A stretch of DNA of 64,000 bases. Source: Liriodendron chinense (lineage: Eukaryota > Streptophyta > Magnoliopsida > Magnoliales > Magnoliaceae). Positions within the stretch are counted from its first letter, which is position 1, and each line of letters begins with the position of its first letter. Both the position numbers and the translations under genes were made by a program. The DNA is taken from the NCBI GenBank assembly GCA_003013855.2, contig ML058384.1, positions 13,650,176-13,714,175 on the forward strand. Direction: 5' to 3'. Positions 50,881 to 63,039 of this stretch are shown here, in pieces. The notes beneath the pieces were generated by a model that was given only the letters and a program-made list of their open reading frames with translations, had not been told where the DNA came from and did no database searches.

Positions 50881-52139
50881 GACGCGTCTCTGTGGACGAT
50901 ATGACTTTCAGAGACACACTTCACGGTATCCACTTACTGCAACCAGGGCCAGTAACCGTCTCTGATGAGATGGGTGACTTGCTGGAAGGCACTCCATGGT
51001 GTCTCTGGGCAAACAGGGTTTCGACCGAGTCGTATATCTCAGTGTCATGACGTGTCTCTGTGGGCGGTATGATTTTCAGAGATGCACTTCACGGTGTCCA
51101 CTTACTGCAACCAGGGACAGTGCCCGTCTCCGCTGGGACAGGAGACTTGCTAGAAGGGACTCCATATGACTTTCAGAGATACACTGCACGGTATCCACTT
51201 ACTGTAAACAGGGCCGGTGACCGTCTCTGATGGGACGGGTGACTTGCTGGAAGGCACTTCATGGGGTCATTGTGCGAACATTTTTTCGACTGAGTAGTAT
51301 ATCTCAGTTACATGACGCGTCTCTATTGACGACATGACTTTCAGAGATACACTCCAGGGCGTCCACTTACTGCAACCAGGGCCCCTGACCGTCTCTGATG
51401 GGACGGGTGACTTACTGGAGGGCACTCCATGCGGTCTTTGTGCAAACAAGGTTTCGACCGAGTCGTATATCTCAGCTTCATGACGCGTCTCTGTGGACGA
51501 TATGACTTTCAGAGATGCACTTCACGGTGTCCACTTACTGCAACCAGGGCCAGTGACCGTCTCCGCTGGGACGGGTGACTTGCTGGAAGGCACTCCATGG
51601 GGTCTTTGTGCAAACAGGGTTTCGGCCGAGTCGTATATCTCAGTGTCATGACACGTCTCTATGGATGATATGACTTTCAAAGACATACTCCAGGGCGACC
51701 ACTTACTGCAAGTAGGGCCAGTGACCGTCTCCGCTGGGACAGGTGACTTTCTGAAAGGCACTCCATGGGGTCTTTGTGCAAACAGGGTTTCGACCGAGTT
51801 GTATATCTCAGTGTCATGAAGCGTCTCTGTGGACGATATGACTTTCAAAGATACACTTCACGGTATCCACTTACTGCAACCAGGGCCAGTGACCGTCTCT
51901 GATGGGACGGGTGACTTACTTGAGGGCACTCCATTGGGTATTTGTGCAAACAGGGTTTTGACCGACTCGTATATCTCAGTTTCATGACGTGTCTCTATGG
52001 ACGATATGAATTTCAGAGATACACTTCACGGTGTCCACTTACTGCAACCAGGGCCAGTGACTGTCTCCGCTGGGACAGGTGATTTGCTGGAAGGCACTCC
52101 ATCGGGTCTTTGTGCAAACAGGGTTTCGACCGAGTCGTA
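50881..52139 (+). repeat. 2279-bp HOR, copy 2 (matching portion)
   Basis: This is the partner of 48602-49860 with the same order of monomers and the same 71-bp deletion. It leads directly into the 1847 bp HOR, whose units contain close relatives of these monomers (GGGCCCCTGACC, AAAGACATACTCC, TTTGACCGACTCG-like). The 1847 bp unit was therefore probably derived from this neighbourhood. Confidence 0.8.
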
Positions 52140-53988
52140 TATCCTAGTGTCATAACGCGTCTCTCTAGACGATATGAATTTCAGAGATGCACTTCACGGT
52201 GTCCACTTACTTCAACCAGGGCCAGTGACCGTCTCCGTTGGGACAGGTGACTTGCTAGAAGGCACTCCATGGGGTCTTTGTGCAAACAGGGTTTCGACCG
52301 AGTCGTATATCTCAGTGTTAGGACGCGTCTCCGTGGACGATATGACTTTCAGAGATACACTGCACGGTATCCACTTACTGTAAACAGGGCCAGTGACCGT
52401 CTCTAATGGGATGGGTGACTTGCTGGAAGGCACTTCATGGGGTCTTTGTGCGAACTGGGTTTCGACCGAGTAGTATATCACAGTGTCATGACGCGTCTCT
52501 ATTGACAATATGACTTTCAGAGATACACTCCAGGGGGTCTACTTACTGCAACCAGGGACAGTGACCGTCTCTAATGGGACGGGTGACTTGCTAGAAGGGA
52601 CTCCATGGGGTCTTTGTGCAAACAGGGTTTCGACCGAGTCGTATATCTCAGTGTCATGACGCATCTCTATGGACGATATGACTTTCAGACATACACTGCA
52701 CGGTATCCACTTACTGTAAACAGGGCCGGTGACCGTCTCTTATGGGACGGGTGACTTGCTGGAAGGCATTTCATGGGGTCTTTGTGCGAACAGGATTTCG
52801 ACTGAGTAGTATATCTCAGTTGCATGACGCGTCTCTATTGACAACATGACTTTCAGAGATACACTCCAGGGCGTCCACTTACTGCAACCAGGGCCCCTGA
52901 CCGTCTCTGATGGGACGGGTGACTTACTGGAGGGCACTCCATGCGGTCTTTGTGCAAACAAGGTTTCGACCGAGTCGTATATCTCAGCTTCATGACGCGT
53001 CTCTGTGGACGATATGACTTTCAGAGATGCACTTCACGGTGGCCACTTACTGCAACCAGGGCCAGTGACCGTCTCCGCTGGGACGGGTGACTTGCTGGAA
53101 GGCACTCCATGGGGTCTTTGTGCAAAAAGGGTTTCGGCCGAGTCGTATATCTCAGTGTCATGACACGTCTCCATGGATGATATGACTTTCAAAGACATAC
53201 TCCAGGGCGACCACTGACTGCATGCAGGGCCAGTGACCGTCTCCGCTGGGACAGGTGACTTTCTGAAAGGCCCTCCATGGGGTCTTTGTGCAAACAGGGT
53301 TTCGACCGAGTCATATATCTCAGTGTCATGACGCGTCTCTGTGGACGATATGACTTTCAGAGATACACTTCACGGTATCCACTTACTGCAACCAGGGCCA
53401 ATGACCGTCTCTGATGGGACATGTGACTTACTGGAGGGCACTCCGTTGGGTATTTGTGCAAACAGGGTTTTGACTGACTCATATATCTCAGTTTCATGAC
53501 GTGTCTCTGTGGACGATATGACTTTCAGAGATACACTTCACGGTGTCCACTTACTGCAACCAGAGCCAGTGACTGTCTCCGCTGGGACAGGTGATTTGCT
53601 GGAAGGCACTCCATCGGGTCTTTGTGCAAACAGGGTTTCGACCGAGTCGTATATCCTAGTGTCATAACGCGTCTCTCTAGACGATATGAATTTCAGAGAT
53701 GCACTTCACGGTGTCCACTTACTTCAACCAGGGCCAGTGACCGTCTCCGCTGGGACAGGTGACTTGCTAGAAGGCACTCCATGGGGTCCTTGTGCAAACA
53801 GGGTTTCGACCGAGTCGTATATCCTAGTGTCATAACGCGTCTCTCTAGACGATATGAATTTCAGAGATACACTCCAAGGCGTCCACTTACAGCAACCATG
53901 GCCAGTGACCGTCTCTAATGGGACGGGTGACTTGCTGGAAGGCACTCCATCGGGTCTTTGTGCAAACAGGGTTTCGACCGATTGTATA
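52140..53988 (+). repeat. 1847-bp HOR (11 monomers), copy 1
   Basis: The unit is 11 monomers minus one base. The missing base is in the monomer reading GACCGATTGTATATCC instead of GACCGAGTCGTATATCC. Anchors at 52174 (ATGAATTTCAGAGATGCAC), 54021, 55868, 57715 and 59562 are spaced exactly 1847 bp. Inside the unit three monomers carry CTCTCTAGACGATATG; others carry TACTGTAAACAGGGCC, GGGCCCCTGACC, CACGGTGGCC, AAAGACATACTCC and CAGAGCCAGTG. Private bases of this copy include G at 52536 and T at 52239. Confidence 0.93.
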
Positions 53989-55835
53989 TCCTAGTGTCAT
54001 AACGCGTCTCTCTAGACGATATGAATTTCAGAGATGCACTTCACGGTGTCCACTTACTTCAACCAGGGCCAGTGACCGTCTCCGCTGGGACAGGTGACTT
54101 GCTAGAAGGCACTCCATGGGGTCTTTGTGCAAACAGGGTTTCGACCGAGTCGTATATCTCAGTGTTAGGACGCGTCTCCGTGGACGATATGACTTTCAGA
54201 GATACACTGCACGGTATCCACTTACTGTAAACAGGGCCAGTGACCGTCTCTAATGGGATGGGTGACTTGCTGGAAGGCACTTCATGGGGTCTTTGTGCGA
54301 ACTGGGTTTCGACCGAGTAGTATATCACAGTGTCATGACGCGTCTCTATTGACAATATGACTTTCAGAGATACACTCCAGGGCGTCTACTTACTGCAACC
54401 AGGGACAGTGACCGTCTCTAATGGGACGGGTGACTTGCTAGAAGGGACTCCATGGGGTCTTTGTGCAAACAGGGTTTCGACCGAGTCGTATATCTCAGTG
54501 TCATGACGCATCTCTATGGACGATATGACTTTCAGACATACACTGCACGGTATTCACTTACTGTAAACAGGGCCGGTGACCGTCTCTTATGGGACGGGTG
54601 ACTTGCTGGAAGGCATTTCATGGGGTCTTTGTGCGAACAGGATTTCGACTGAGTAGTATATCTCAGTTGCATGACGCGTCTCTATTGACAACATGACTTT
54701 CAGAGATACACTCCAGGGCGTCCACTTACTGCAACCAGGGCCCCTGACCGTCTCTGATGGGACGGGTGACTTACTGGAGGGCACTCCATGCGGTCTTTGT
54801 GCAAACAAGGTTTCGACCGAGTCGTATATCTCAGCTTCATGACGCGTCTCTGTGGACGATATGACTTTCAGAGATGCACTTCACGGTGGCCACTTACTGC
54901 AACCAGGGCCAGTGACCGTCTCCGCTGGGACAGGTGACTTGCTGGAAGGCACTCCATGGGGTCTTTGTGCAAAAAGGGTTTCGGCCGAGTCGTATATCTC
55001 AGTGTCATGACACGTCTCCATGGATGATATGACTTTCAAAGACATACTCCAGGGCGACCACTGACTGCATGCAGGGCCAGTGACCGTCTCCGCTGGGACA
55101 GGTGACTTTCTGAAAGGCCCTCCATGGGGTCTTTGTGCAAACAGGGTTTCGACCGAGTCATATATCTCAGTGTCATGACGCGTCTCTGTGGACGATATGA
55201 CTTTCAGAGATACACTTCACGGTATCCACTTACTGCAACCAGGGCCAATGACCGTCTCTGATGGGACATGTGACTTACTGGAGGGCACTCCGTTGGGTAT
55301 TTGTGCAAACAGGGTTTTGACTGACTCATATATCTCAGTTTCATGACGTGTCTCTGTGGACGATATGACTTTCAGAGATACACTTCACGGTGTCCACTTA
55401 CTGCAACCAGAGCCAGTGACTGTCTCCGCTGGGACAGGTGATTTGCTGGAAGGCACTCCATCGGGTCTTTGTGCAAACAGGGTTTCGACCGAGTCGTATA
55501 TCCTAGTGTCATAACGCGTCTCTCTAGACGATATGAATTTCAGAGATGCACTTCACGGTGTCCACTTACTTCAACCAGGGCCAGTGACCGTCTCCGCTGG
55601 GACAGGTGACTTGCTAGAAGGCACTCCATGGGGTCCTTGTGCAAACAGGGTTTCGACCGAGTCGTATATCCTAGTGTCATAACGCGTCTCTCTAGACGAT
55701 ATGAATTTCAGAGATACACTCCAAGGCGTCCACTTACAGCAACCATGGCCAGTGACCGTCTCTAATGGGACGGGTGACTTGCTGGAAGGCACTCCATCGG
55801 GTCTTTGTGCAAACAGGGTTTCGACCGATTGTATA
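53989..55835 (+). repeat. 1847-bp HOR, copy 2
   Basis: Identical to its neighbours except for single-base changes that I could spot at 54554 (T for C) and 54932 (A for G, giving GGGACAGG). No indels relative to the other copies were seen. Confidence 0.93.
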
Positions 55836-57682
55836 TCCTAGTGTCATAACGCGTCTCTCTAGACGATATGAATTTCAGAGATGCACTTCACGGTGTCCAC
55901 TTACTTCAACCAGGGCCAGTGACCGTCTCCGCTGGGACAGGTGACTTGCTAGAAGGCACTCCATGGGGTCTTTGTGCAAACAGGGTTTCGACCGAGTCGT
56001 ATATCTCAGTGTTAGGACGCGTCTCCGTGGACGATATGACTTTCAGAGATACACTGCACGGTATCCACTTACTGTAAACAGGGCCAGTGACCGTCTCTAA
56101 TGGGATGGGTGACTTGCTGGAAGGCACTTCATGGGGTCTTTGTGCGAACTGGGTTTCGACCGAGTAGTATATCACAGTGTCATGACGCGTCTCTATTGAC
56201 AATATGACTTTCAGAGATACACTCCAGGGCGTCTACTTACTGCAACCAGGGACAGTGACCGTCTCTAATGGGACGGGTGACTTGCTAGAAGGGACTCCAT
56301 GGGGTCTTTGTGCAAACAGGGTTTCGACCGAGTCGTATATCTCAGTGTCATGACGCATCTCTATGGACGATATGACTTTCAGACATACACTGCACGGTAT
56401 CCACTTACTGTAAACAGGGCCGGTGACCGTCTCTTATGGGACGGGTGACTTGCTGGAAGGCATTTCATGGGGTCTTTGTGCGAACAGGATTTCGACTGAG
56501 TAGTATATCTCAGTTGCATGACGCGTCTCTATTGACCACATGACTTTCAGAGATACACTCCAGGGCGTCCACTTACTGCAACCAGGGCCCCTGACCGTCT
56601 CTGATGGGACGGGTGACTTACTGGAGGGCACTCCATGCGGTCTTTGTGCAAACAAGGTTTCGACCGAGTCGTATATCTCAGCTTCATGACGCGTCTCTGT
56701 GGACGATATGACTTTCAGAGATGCACTTCACGGTGGCCACTTACTGCAACCAGGGCCAGTGACCGTCTCCGCTGGGACGGGTGACTTGCTGGAAGGCACT
56801 CCATGGGGTCTTTGTGCAAAAAGGGTTTCGGCCGAGTCGTATATCTCAGTGTCATGACACGTCTCCATGGATGATATGACTTTCAAAGACATACTCCAGG
56901 GCGACCACTGACTGCATGCAGGGCCAGTGACCGTCTCCGCTGGGACAGGTGACTTTCTGAAAGGCCCTCCATGGGGTCTTTGTGCAAACAGGGTTTCGAC
57001 CGAGTCATATATCTCAGTGTCATGACGCGTCTCTGTGGACGATATGACTTTCAGAGATACACTTCACGGTATCCACTTACTGCAACCAGGGCCAATGACC
57101 GTCTCTGATGGGACATGTGACTTACTGGAGGGCACTCCGTTGGGTATTTGTGCAAACAGGGTTTTGACTGACTCATATATCTCAGTTTCATGACGTGTCT
57201 CTGTGGACGATATGACTTTCAGAGATACACTTCACGGTGTCCACTTACTGCAACCAGAGCCAGTGACTGTCTCCGCTGGGACAGGTGATTTGCTGGAAGG
57301 CACTCCATCGGGTCTTTGTGCAAACAGGGTTTCGACCGAGTCGTATATCCTAGTGTCATAACGCGTCTCTCTAGACGATATGAATTTCAGAGATGCACTT
57401 CACGGTGTCCACTTACTTCAACCAGGGCCAGTGACCGTCTCCGCTGGGACAGGTGACTTGCTAGAAGGCACTCCATGGGGTCCTTGTGCAAACAGGGTTT
57501 CGACCGAGTAGTATATCCTAGTGTCATAACGCGTCTCTCTAGACGATATGAATTTCAGAGATACACTCCAAGGCGTCCACTTACAGCAACCATGGCCAGT
57601 GACCGTCTCTAATGGGACGGGTGACTTGCTGGAAGGCACTCCATCGGGTCTTTGTGCAAACAGGGTTTCGACCGATTGTATA
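55836..57682 (+). repeat. 1847-bp HOR, copy 3
   Basis: Private differences seen at 56537 (C for A, GACCACATG) and 57510 (A for C, GAGTAGTAT). The second change removes the CG of the CENP-B-like element in that monomer. Otherwise the copy matches copies 1, 2 and 4. Confidence 0.93.
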
Positions 57683-59529
57683 TCCTAGTGTCATAACGCG
57701 TCTCTCTAGACGATATGAATTTCAGAGATGCACTTCACGGTGTCCACTTACTTCAACCAGGGCCAGTGACCGTCTCCGCTGGGACAGGTGACTTGCTAGA
57801 AGGCACTCCATGGGGTCTTTGTGCAAACAGGGTTTCGACCGAGTCGTATATCTCAGTGTTAGGACGCGTCTCCGTGGACGATATGACTTTCAGAGATACA
57901 CTGCACGGTATCCACTTACTGTAAACAGGGCCAGTGACCGTCTCTAATGGGATGGGTGACTTGCTGGAAGGCACTTCATGGGGTCTTTGTGCGAACTGGG
58001 TTTCGACCGAGTAGTATATCACAGTGTCATGACGCGTCTCTATTGACAATATGACTTTCAGAGATACACTCCAGGGCGTCTACTTACTGCAACCAGGGAC
58101 AGTGACCGTCTCTAATGGGACGGGTGACTTGCTAGAAGGGACTCCATGGGGTCTTTGTGCAAACAGGGTTTCGACCGAGTCGTATATCTCAGTGTCATGA
58201 CGCATCTCTATGGACGATATGACTTTCAGACATACACTGCACGGTATCCACTTACTGTAAACAGGGCCGGTGACCGTCTCTTATGGGACGGGTGACTTGC
58301 TGGAAGGCATTTCATGGGGTCTTTGTGCGAACAGGATTTCGACTGAGTAGTATATCTCAGTTGCATGACGCGTCTCTATTGACAACATGACTTTCAGAGA
58401 TACACTCCAGGGCGTCCACTTACTGCAACCAGGGCCCCTGACCGTCTCTGATGGGACGGGTGACTTACTGGAGGGCACTCCATGCGGTCTTTGTGCAAAC
58501 AAGGTTTCGACCGAGTCGTATATCTCAGCTTCATGACGCGTCTCTGTGGACGATATGACTTTCAGAGATGCACTTCACGGTGGCCACTTACTGCAACCAG
58601 GGCCAGTGACCGTCTCCGCTGGGACGGGTGACTTGCTGGAAGGCACTCCATGGGGTCTTTGTGCAAAAAGGGTTTCGGCCGAGTCGTATATCTCAGTGTC
58701 ATGACACGTCTCCATGGATGATATGACTTTCAAAGACATACTCCAGGGCGACCACTGACTGCATGCAGGGCCAGTGACCGTCTCCGCTGGGACAGGTGAC
58801 TTTCTGAAAGGCCCTCCATGGGGTCTTTGTGCAAACAGGGTTTCGACCGAGTCATATATCTCAGTGTCATGACGCGTCTCTGTGGACGATATGACTTTCA
58901 GAGATACACTTCACGGTATCCACTTACTGCAACCAGGGCCAATGACCGTCTCTGATGGGACATGTGACTTACTGGAGGGCACTCCGTTGGGTATTTGTGC
59001 AAACAGGGTTTTGACTGACTCATATATCTCAGTTTCATGACGTGTCTCTGTGGACGATATGACTTTCAGAGATACACTTCACGGTGTCCACTTACTGCAA
59101 CCAGAGCCAGTGACTGTCTCCGCTGGGACAGGTGATTTGCTGGAAGGCACTCCATCGGGTCTTTGTGCAAACAGGGTTTCAACCGAGTCGTATATCCTAG
59201 TGTCATAACGCGTCTCTCTAGACGATATGAATTTCAGAGATGCACTTCACGGTGTCCACTTACTTCAACCAGGGCCAGTGACCGTCTCCGCTGGGACAGG
59301 TGACTTGCTAGAAGGCACTCCATGGGGTCCTTGTGCAAACAGGGTTTCGACCGAGTCGTATATCCTAGTGTCATAACGCGTCTCTCTAGACGATATGAAT
59401 TTCAGAGATACACTCCAAGGCGTCCACTTACAGCAACCATGGCCAGTGACCGTCTCTAATGGGACGGGTGACTTGCTGGAAGGCACTCCATCGGGTCTTT
59501 GTGCAAACAGGGTTTCGACCGATTGTATA
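57683..59529 (+). repeat. 1847-bp HOR, copy 4
   Basis: The only private difference I noticed is A for G at 59181 (TTTCAACCGAG), a CpG-type transition in the CENP-B-like element. Together the four copies show about seven single-base differences over 7.4 kb, so pairwise identity is near 99.9%. Confidence 0.93.
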
Positions 59530-59660
59530 TCCTAGTGTCATAACGCGTCTCTCTAGACGATATGAATTTCAGAGATGCACTTCACGGTGTCCACTTACTT
59601 CAACCAGGGCCAGTGACCGTCTCCGCTGGGACAGGTGACTTGCTAGAAGGCACTCCATGG
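59530..59660 (+). repeat. 1847-bp HOR, terminal fragment
   Basis: The fifth unit starts with the same CTCTCTAGACGATATGAATTTC monomer but leaves the HOR sequence at about 59664. There it reads GGTCCTTGTGC then CTCAGTGTCAGG, where a full copy has GGTCTTTGTGC and CTCAGTGTTAGG. The downstream monomers (TTACTATAAACAGG, GGGGACATTGTGCG) are related but clearly more diverged. Confidence 0.8.
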
Positions 59661-62600
59661 GGTCCTTGTGCAAACAGGGTTTCGACCGAGTCGTATATCT
59701 CAGTGTCAGGACGCGTCTCTGTGGACGATATGACTTTCAGAGATACACTGCACGGTATCCACTTACTATAAACAGGGCCAGTGACCGTCTCTAATGGGAT
59801 GGGTGACTTGCTGGAAGGCACTTCATGGGGACATTGTGCGAACTGGGTTTCGACCGAGTAGTATATCACAGTGTCATGACGCGTCTCTATTGACAATATG
59901 ACTTTCAGAGATACACTCCAGGGCGTCCACTTACTACAACCAGGGACAGTGACCGTCTCTAATGGGACGGGTGACTTATTGGAGGGCACTGCATGTGGTC
60001 TTTGTGCAAACAAGGTTTCGACCGAGTCGTATCTCTCAGTTTCATGACGCGTCTCTGTGGACGATATGACTTTCAGAGATGCACTTCACAGTGTCCACTT
60101 ACTGCAACCAGGGCCAGTGACCGTCTCCGCTGGGACGGGTGACTTGCCGGAAGGCACTCCTTGGGGTCTGTGCAAACAGGGTTTCGATCGAGTCGTATAT
60201 CTCAGTGTAATGACACGTCTCTATGGATGATATGACTTTCAGAGATACACTCCAGGGGGACCACTTATTGCAAGCAGGGCCAGTGACCGTCTCCGCTGGG
60301 ACAGGTGACTTTCTGGAAGGCACTCCATTGGGTCTTTGTGCAAACAGGGTCTTGACCGAGTCGTATATCTCAGTTTCATGACGCGTCTCTGTGGACGATA
60401 TGACTTTCGGAGATACACTTCACGGTGTCCACTTACTGCAACCAGGCCCAGTGACTGTCTCCGCTGGGACAGGTGATTTGCTGGAAGGCACTCCATCGGG
60501 TCTTTGTGCAAACAGTGTTTCGACTGAGTCGTATATCTCAGTGTCAGGACGCGTCTCTGTGGACGATATGATTTTCAGAGATGCACTTCACGGTGTCCAC
60601 TTAATGCAACCAGGGCCAGTGACCGTCTCCGCTGGGACAGGTGACTTGCTCGAAGGCACTCCATGGGGTCTTTGTGCAAACAGGGTTTCGACCGAGTCGT
60701 TTATCTCAATGTCATGACGTGCCTCTGTGGACGATATGACTTTCAGAGATACACTTCACGGTATCCACTTACTGCAACCAGGGCCAGTGACCGTCTCTGA
60801 TGGGACGGGTGACTTGCTGGAAGACACTCCATGGGGTCTTTGTGCGAACAGGGATTTGACTGAGTTGTATATCTCAGTGTCATGACGCGTCTCTATCGAG
60901 GATATGACTTTCAGAGATACACTCCAGGGCGTCCACTTACTGCAACCAGGGCCAGTGACAGTCTCTGATGGGACGGGTGACTTACTGGATGGCACTCCAT
61001 GGGGTCTTTGTGCAAACAGGACTTCGACCGAGTCGTATATCTCTGTGTCATGACTCGTCTCTGTGGACGATATGACTTTCAGAGATACACTTCACGGTAT
61101 CCACTTACTGCAACCAGGGCCAGTAACCGTCTCTGATGGGACGGGTGACTTGCTGGAAGGCACTCCATGGTGTCTCTGGGCAAACAGGGTTTCGACCGAG
61201 TCGTATATCTCAGTGTCATGACACGTCCCTATGGACGATATGACTTTCAGAGATACACTCCAGGGCGTGCACTTACTGCAACCAGGGCCAGTGACCGTCT
61301 CCGCTTGGGCAGGTGACTTGCTGGAAGGCACTCCATGGGGTCTTTGTGCAAACAGGGTTTCGACCGAGTCGTATAGGTCAGTGTCATGACGCGTCTCTAT
61401 GGACGATATGACTTTCAGAGATACACTTCACGGTTTCCACTGACTGAAACCAAGGCTAGTGACCGTCTCTGATGGGACGGGTGACTTGCTGGAAGGCACT
61501 CCATGGGGTCTTTGTGCGAACAGGGTTTCGACCGAGTAGTATATCTCGGTGTCATAACGCGTCTCTATTGACGATATGACTTTCAGAGATACACTCCAGG
61601 GCGTCCACTTACATCAACCAGGGCCAGTGACCGTCTCTGATGAGACGGGTGACTTACTGGAGGGCACTCAATTGGGTCTTTGTGCAAACAGGGTTTTGAC
61701 CGAGTCGTATATCTCAGTTTCATGACGCGTCTCTGTGGAAGATATGACTTTCAGAGATACACTTCACGGTGTGCACTTACAGCAACCAGGGACAGTGACC
61801 GTCTCTGATGGGATGGGTGACTTGCTGGAAGGCACTTCATGGGGTCTTTGTGCAAACAGGGTTTCGACCGAGTCGTATATCTCAGTGTTACGACGCGTCT
61901 CTGTGGACGATATGACTTTCAGAGATACACTGCACGGCATCCACTTACTGTAAACAGGGCCAGTGACCGTCTCTAATGGGACGGGTGACTTGCTGGAAGG
62001 CACTTCATGGGGTCTCTGTGCGAACTGGGTTTCGACCGAGTAGTATATCTCAGTGTCATGACGCGTCTGTATTGACGATATGACTTTCAGAGATACATCC
62101 AGGGCGTCCACTTACTGCAACCAGGGCCAGTGACCGTCTCTGATGGGACGGGTGACTTACTGGAGGGCACTCCATGTGGTCTTTATGCAAACAAGGTTTC
62201 GACCGAGTCGTATCTCTCTGTTTATGACGCGTCTCTGTGGACGATATGACTTTCAGAGATACACTTCACGGTGTCCACTTACTGCAACCAGGGCCAGTGA
62301 CCATCTCCGCTGGGACGGGTGACTTGCCGGAAGGCACTCCATGGGGTCTTTGTGCAAACAGGTTTCAACCGAGTCGTATATCTCAGTGTCATGACACGTC
62401 TCTATGGACGATATGACTTTCAGAGATACACTCCAGGGCGACCACTTACTGCAGTCGGGGCCAGTGATCGTCTCCGCTGGGACAGGTGACTTGCTCGAAG
62501 GCACTCAATGGGGTCTTTGTGCAAACAGGGTTTCGTCCGAGTCGTATATCTCAATGTCATGACGCATCTGTGGACGATATGACTTTCAGAGATACACTTC

Positions 62601-63039
62601 ACGGTATCCACTTACTGCAACCAGGGCCGGTGACCGTCTCTGATGGGACGGGTGACTTGCTGGAAGACACTCCATGGGGTCTTTGTGCGAACAGGGCTTC
62701 GACCGAGTAGTCTATCTCAGTGTCATGACGCGTCTCTTATGACGATATGACTTTCAGAGATACACTCCAGGGCGTCCACTTACTGCAACCAGGGCCAATG
62801 ACCGTCTCTCATGGGACGGGTGACTTACTGAAGGGCACTCCATGTGGTCTTTGTGCAAACAAGGTTTCGACCGAGTCGTATATCTCAGCTTCATGACGCG
62901 TCTCTGTGGCCGATATGACTTTCAGAGATGCACTTCACGGTGTCCACTTACTGCAACCAGGGCCAGTGACCGTCTCCGCTGGGACGGGTGACTTGCCGGA
63001 AGGCACTCCATGGGGTCTTTGTGCAAACAGGGTTTCGAC
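59661..63039 (+). repeat. Right mosaic beyond the 1847-bp array
   Basis: Diverged monomers of right-arm types, several resembling 49861-51200 in the same order (GCACTGCATGTGG, CTCCTTGGGGTCTGTGC, GGGATTTGACTGAG, GGTGTCTCTGGGC). Small deletions occur at about 62100 (ATACATCCAGGG), 62222 (CTGTTTATGACG) and 62565 (GACGCATCTGTGG). No gene or foreign DNA is visible. Confidence 0.75.
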
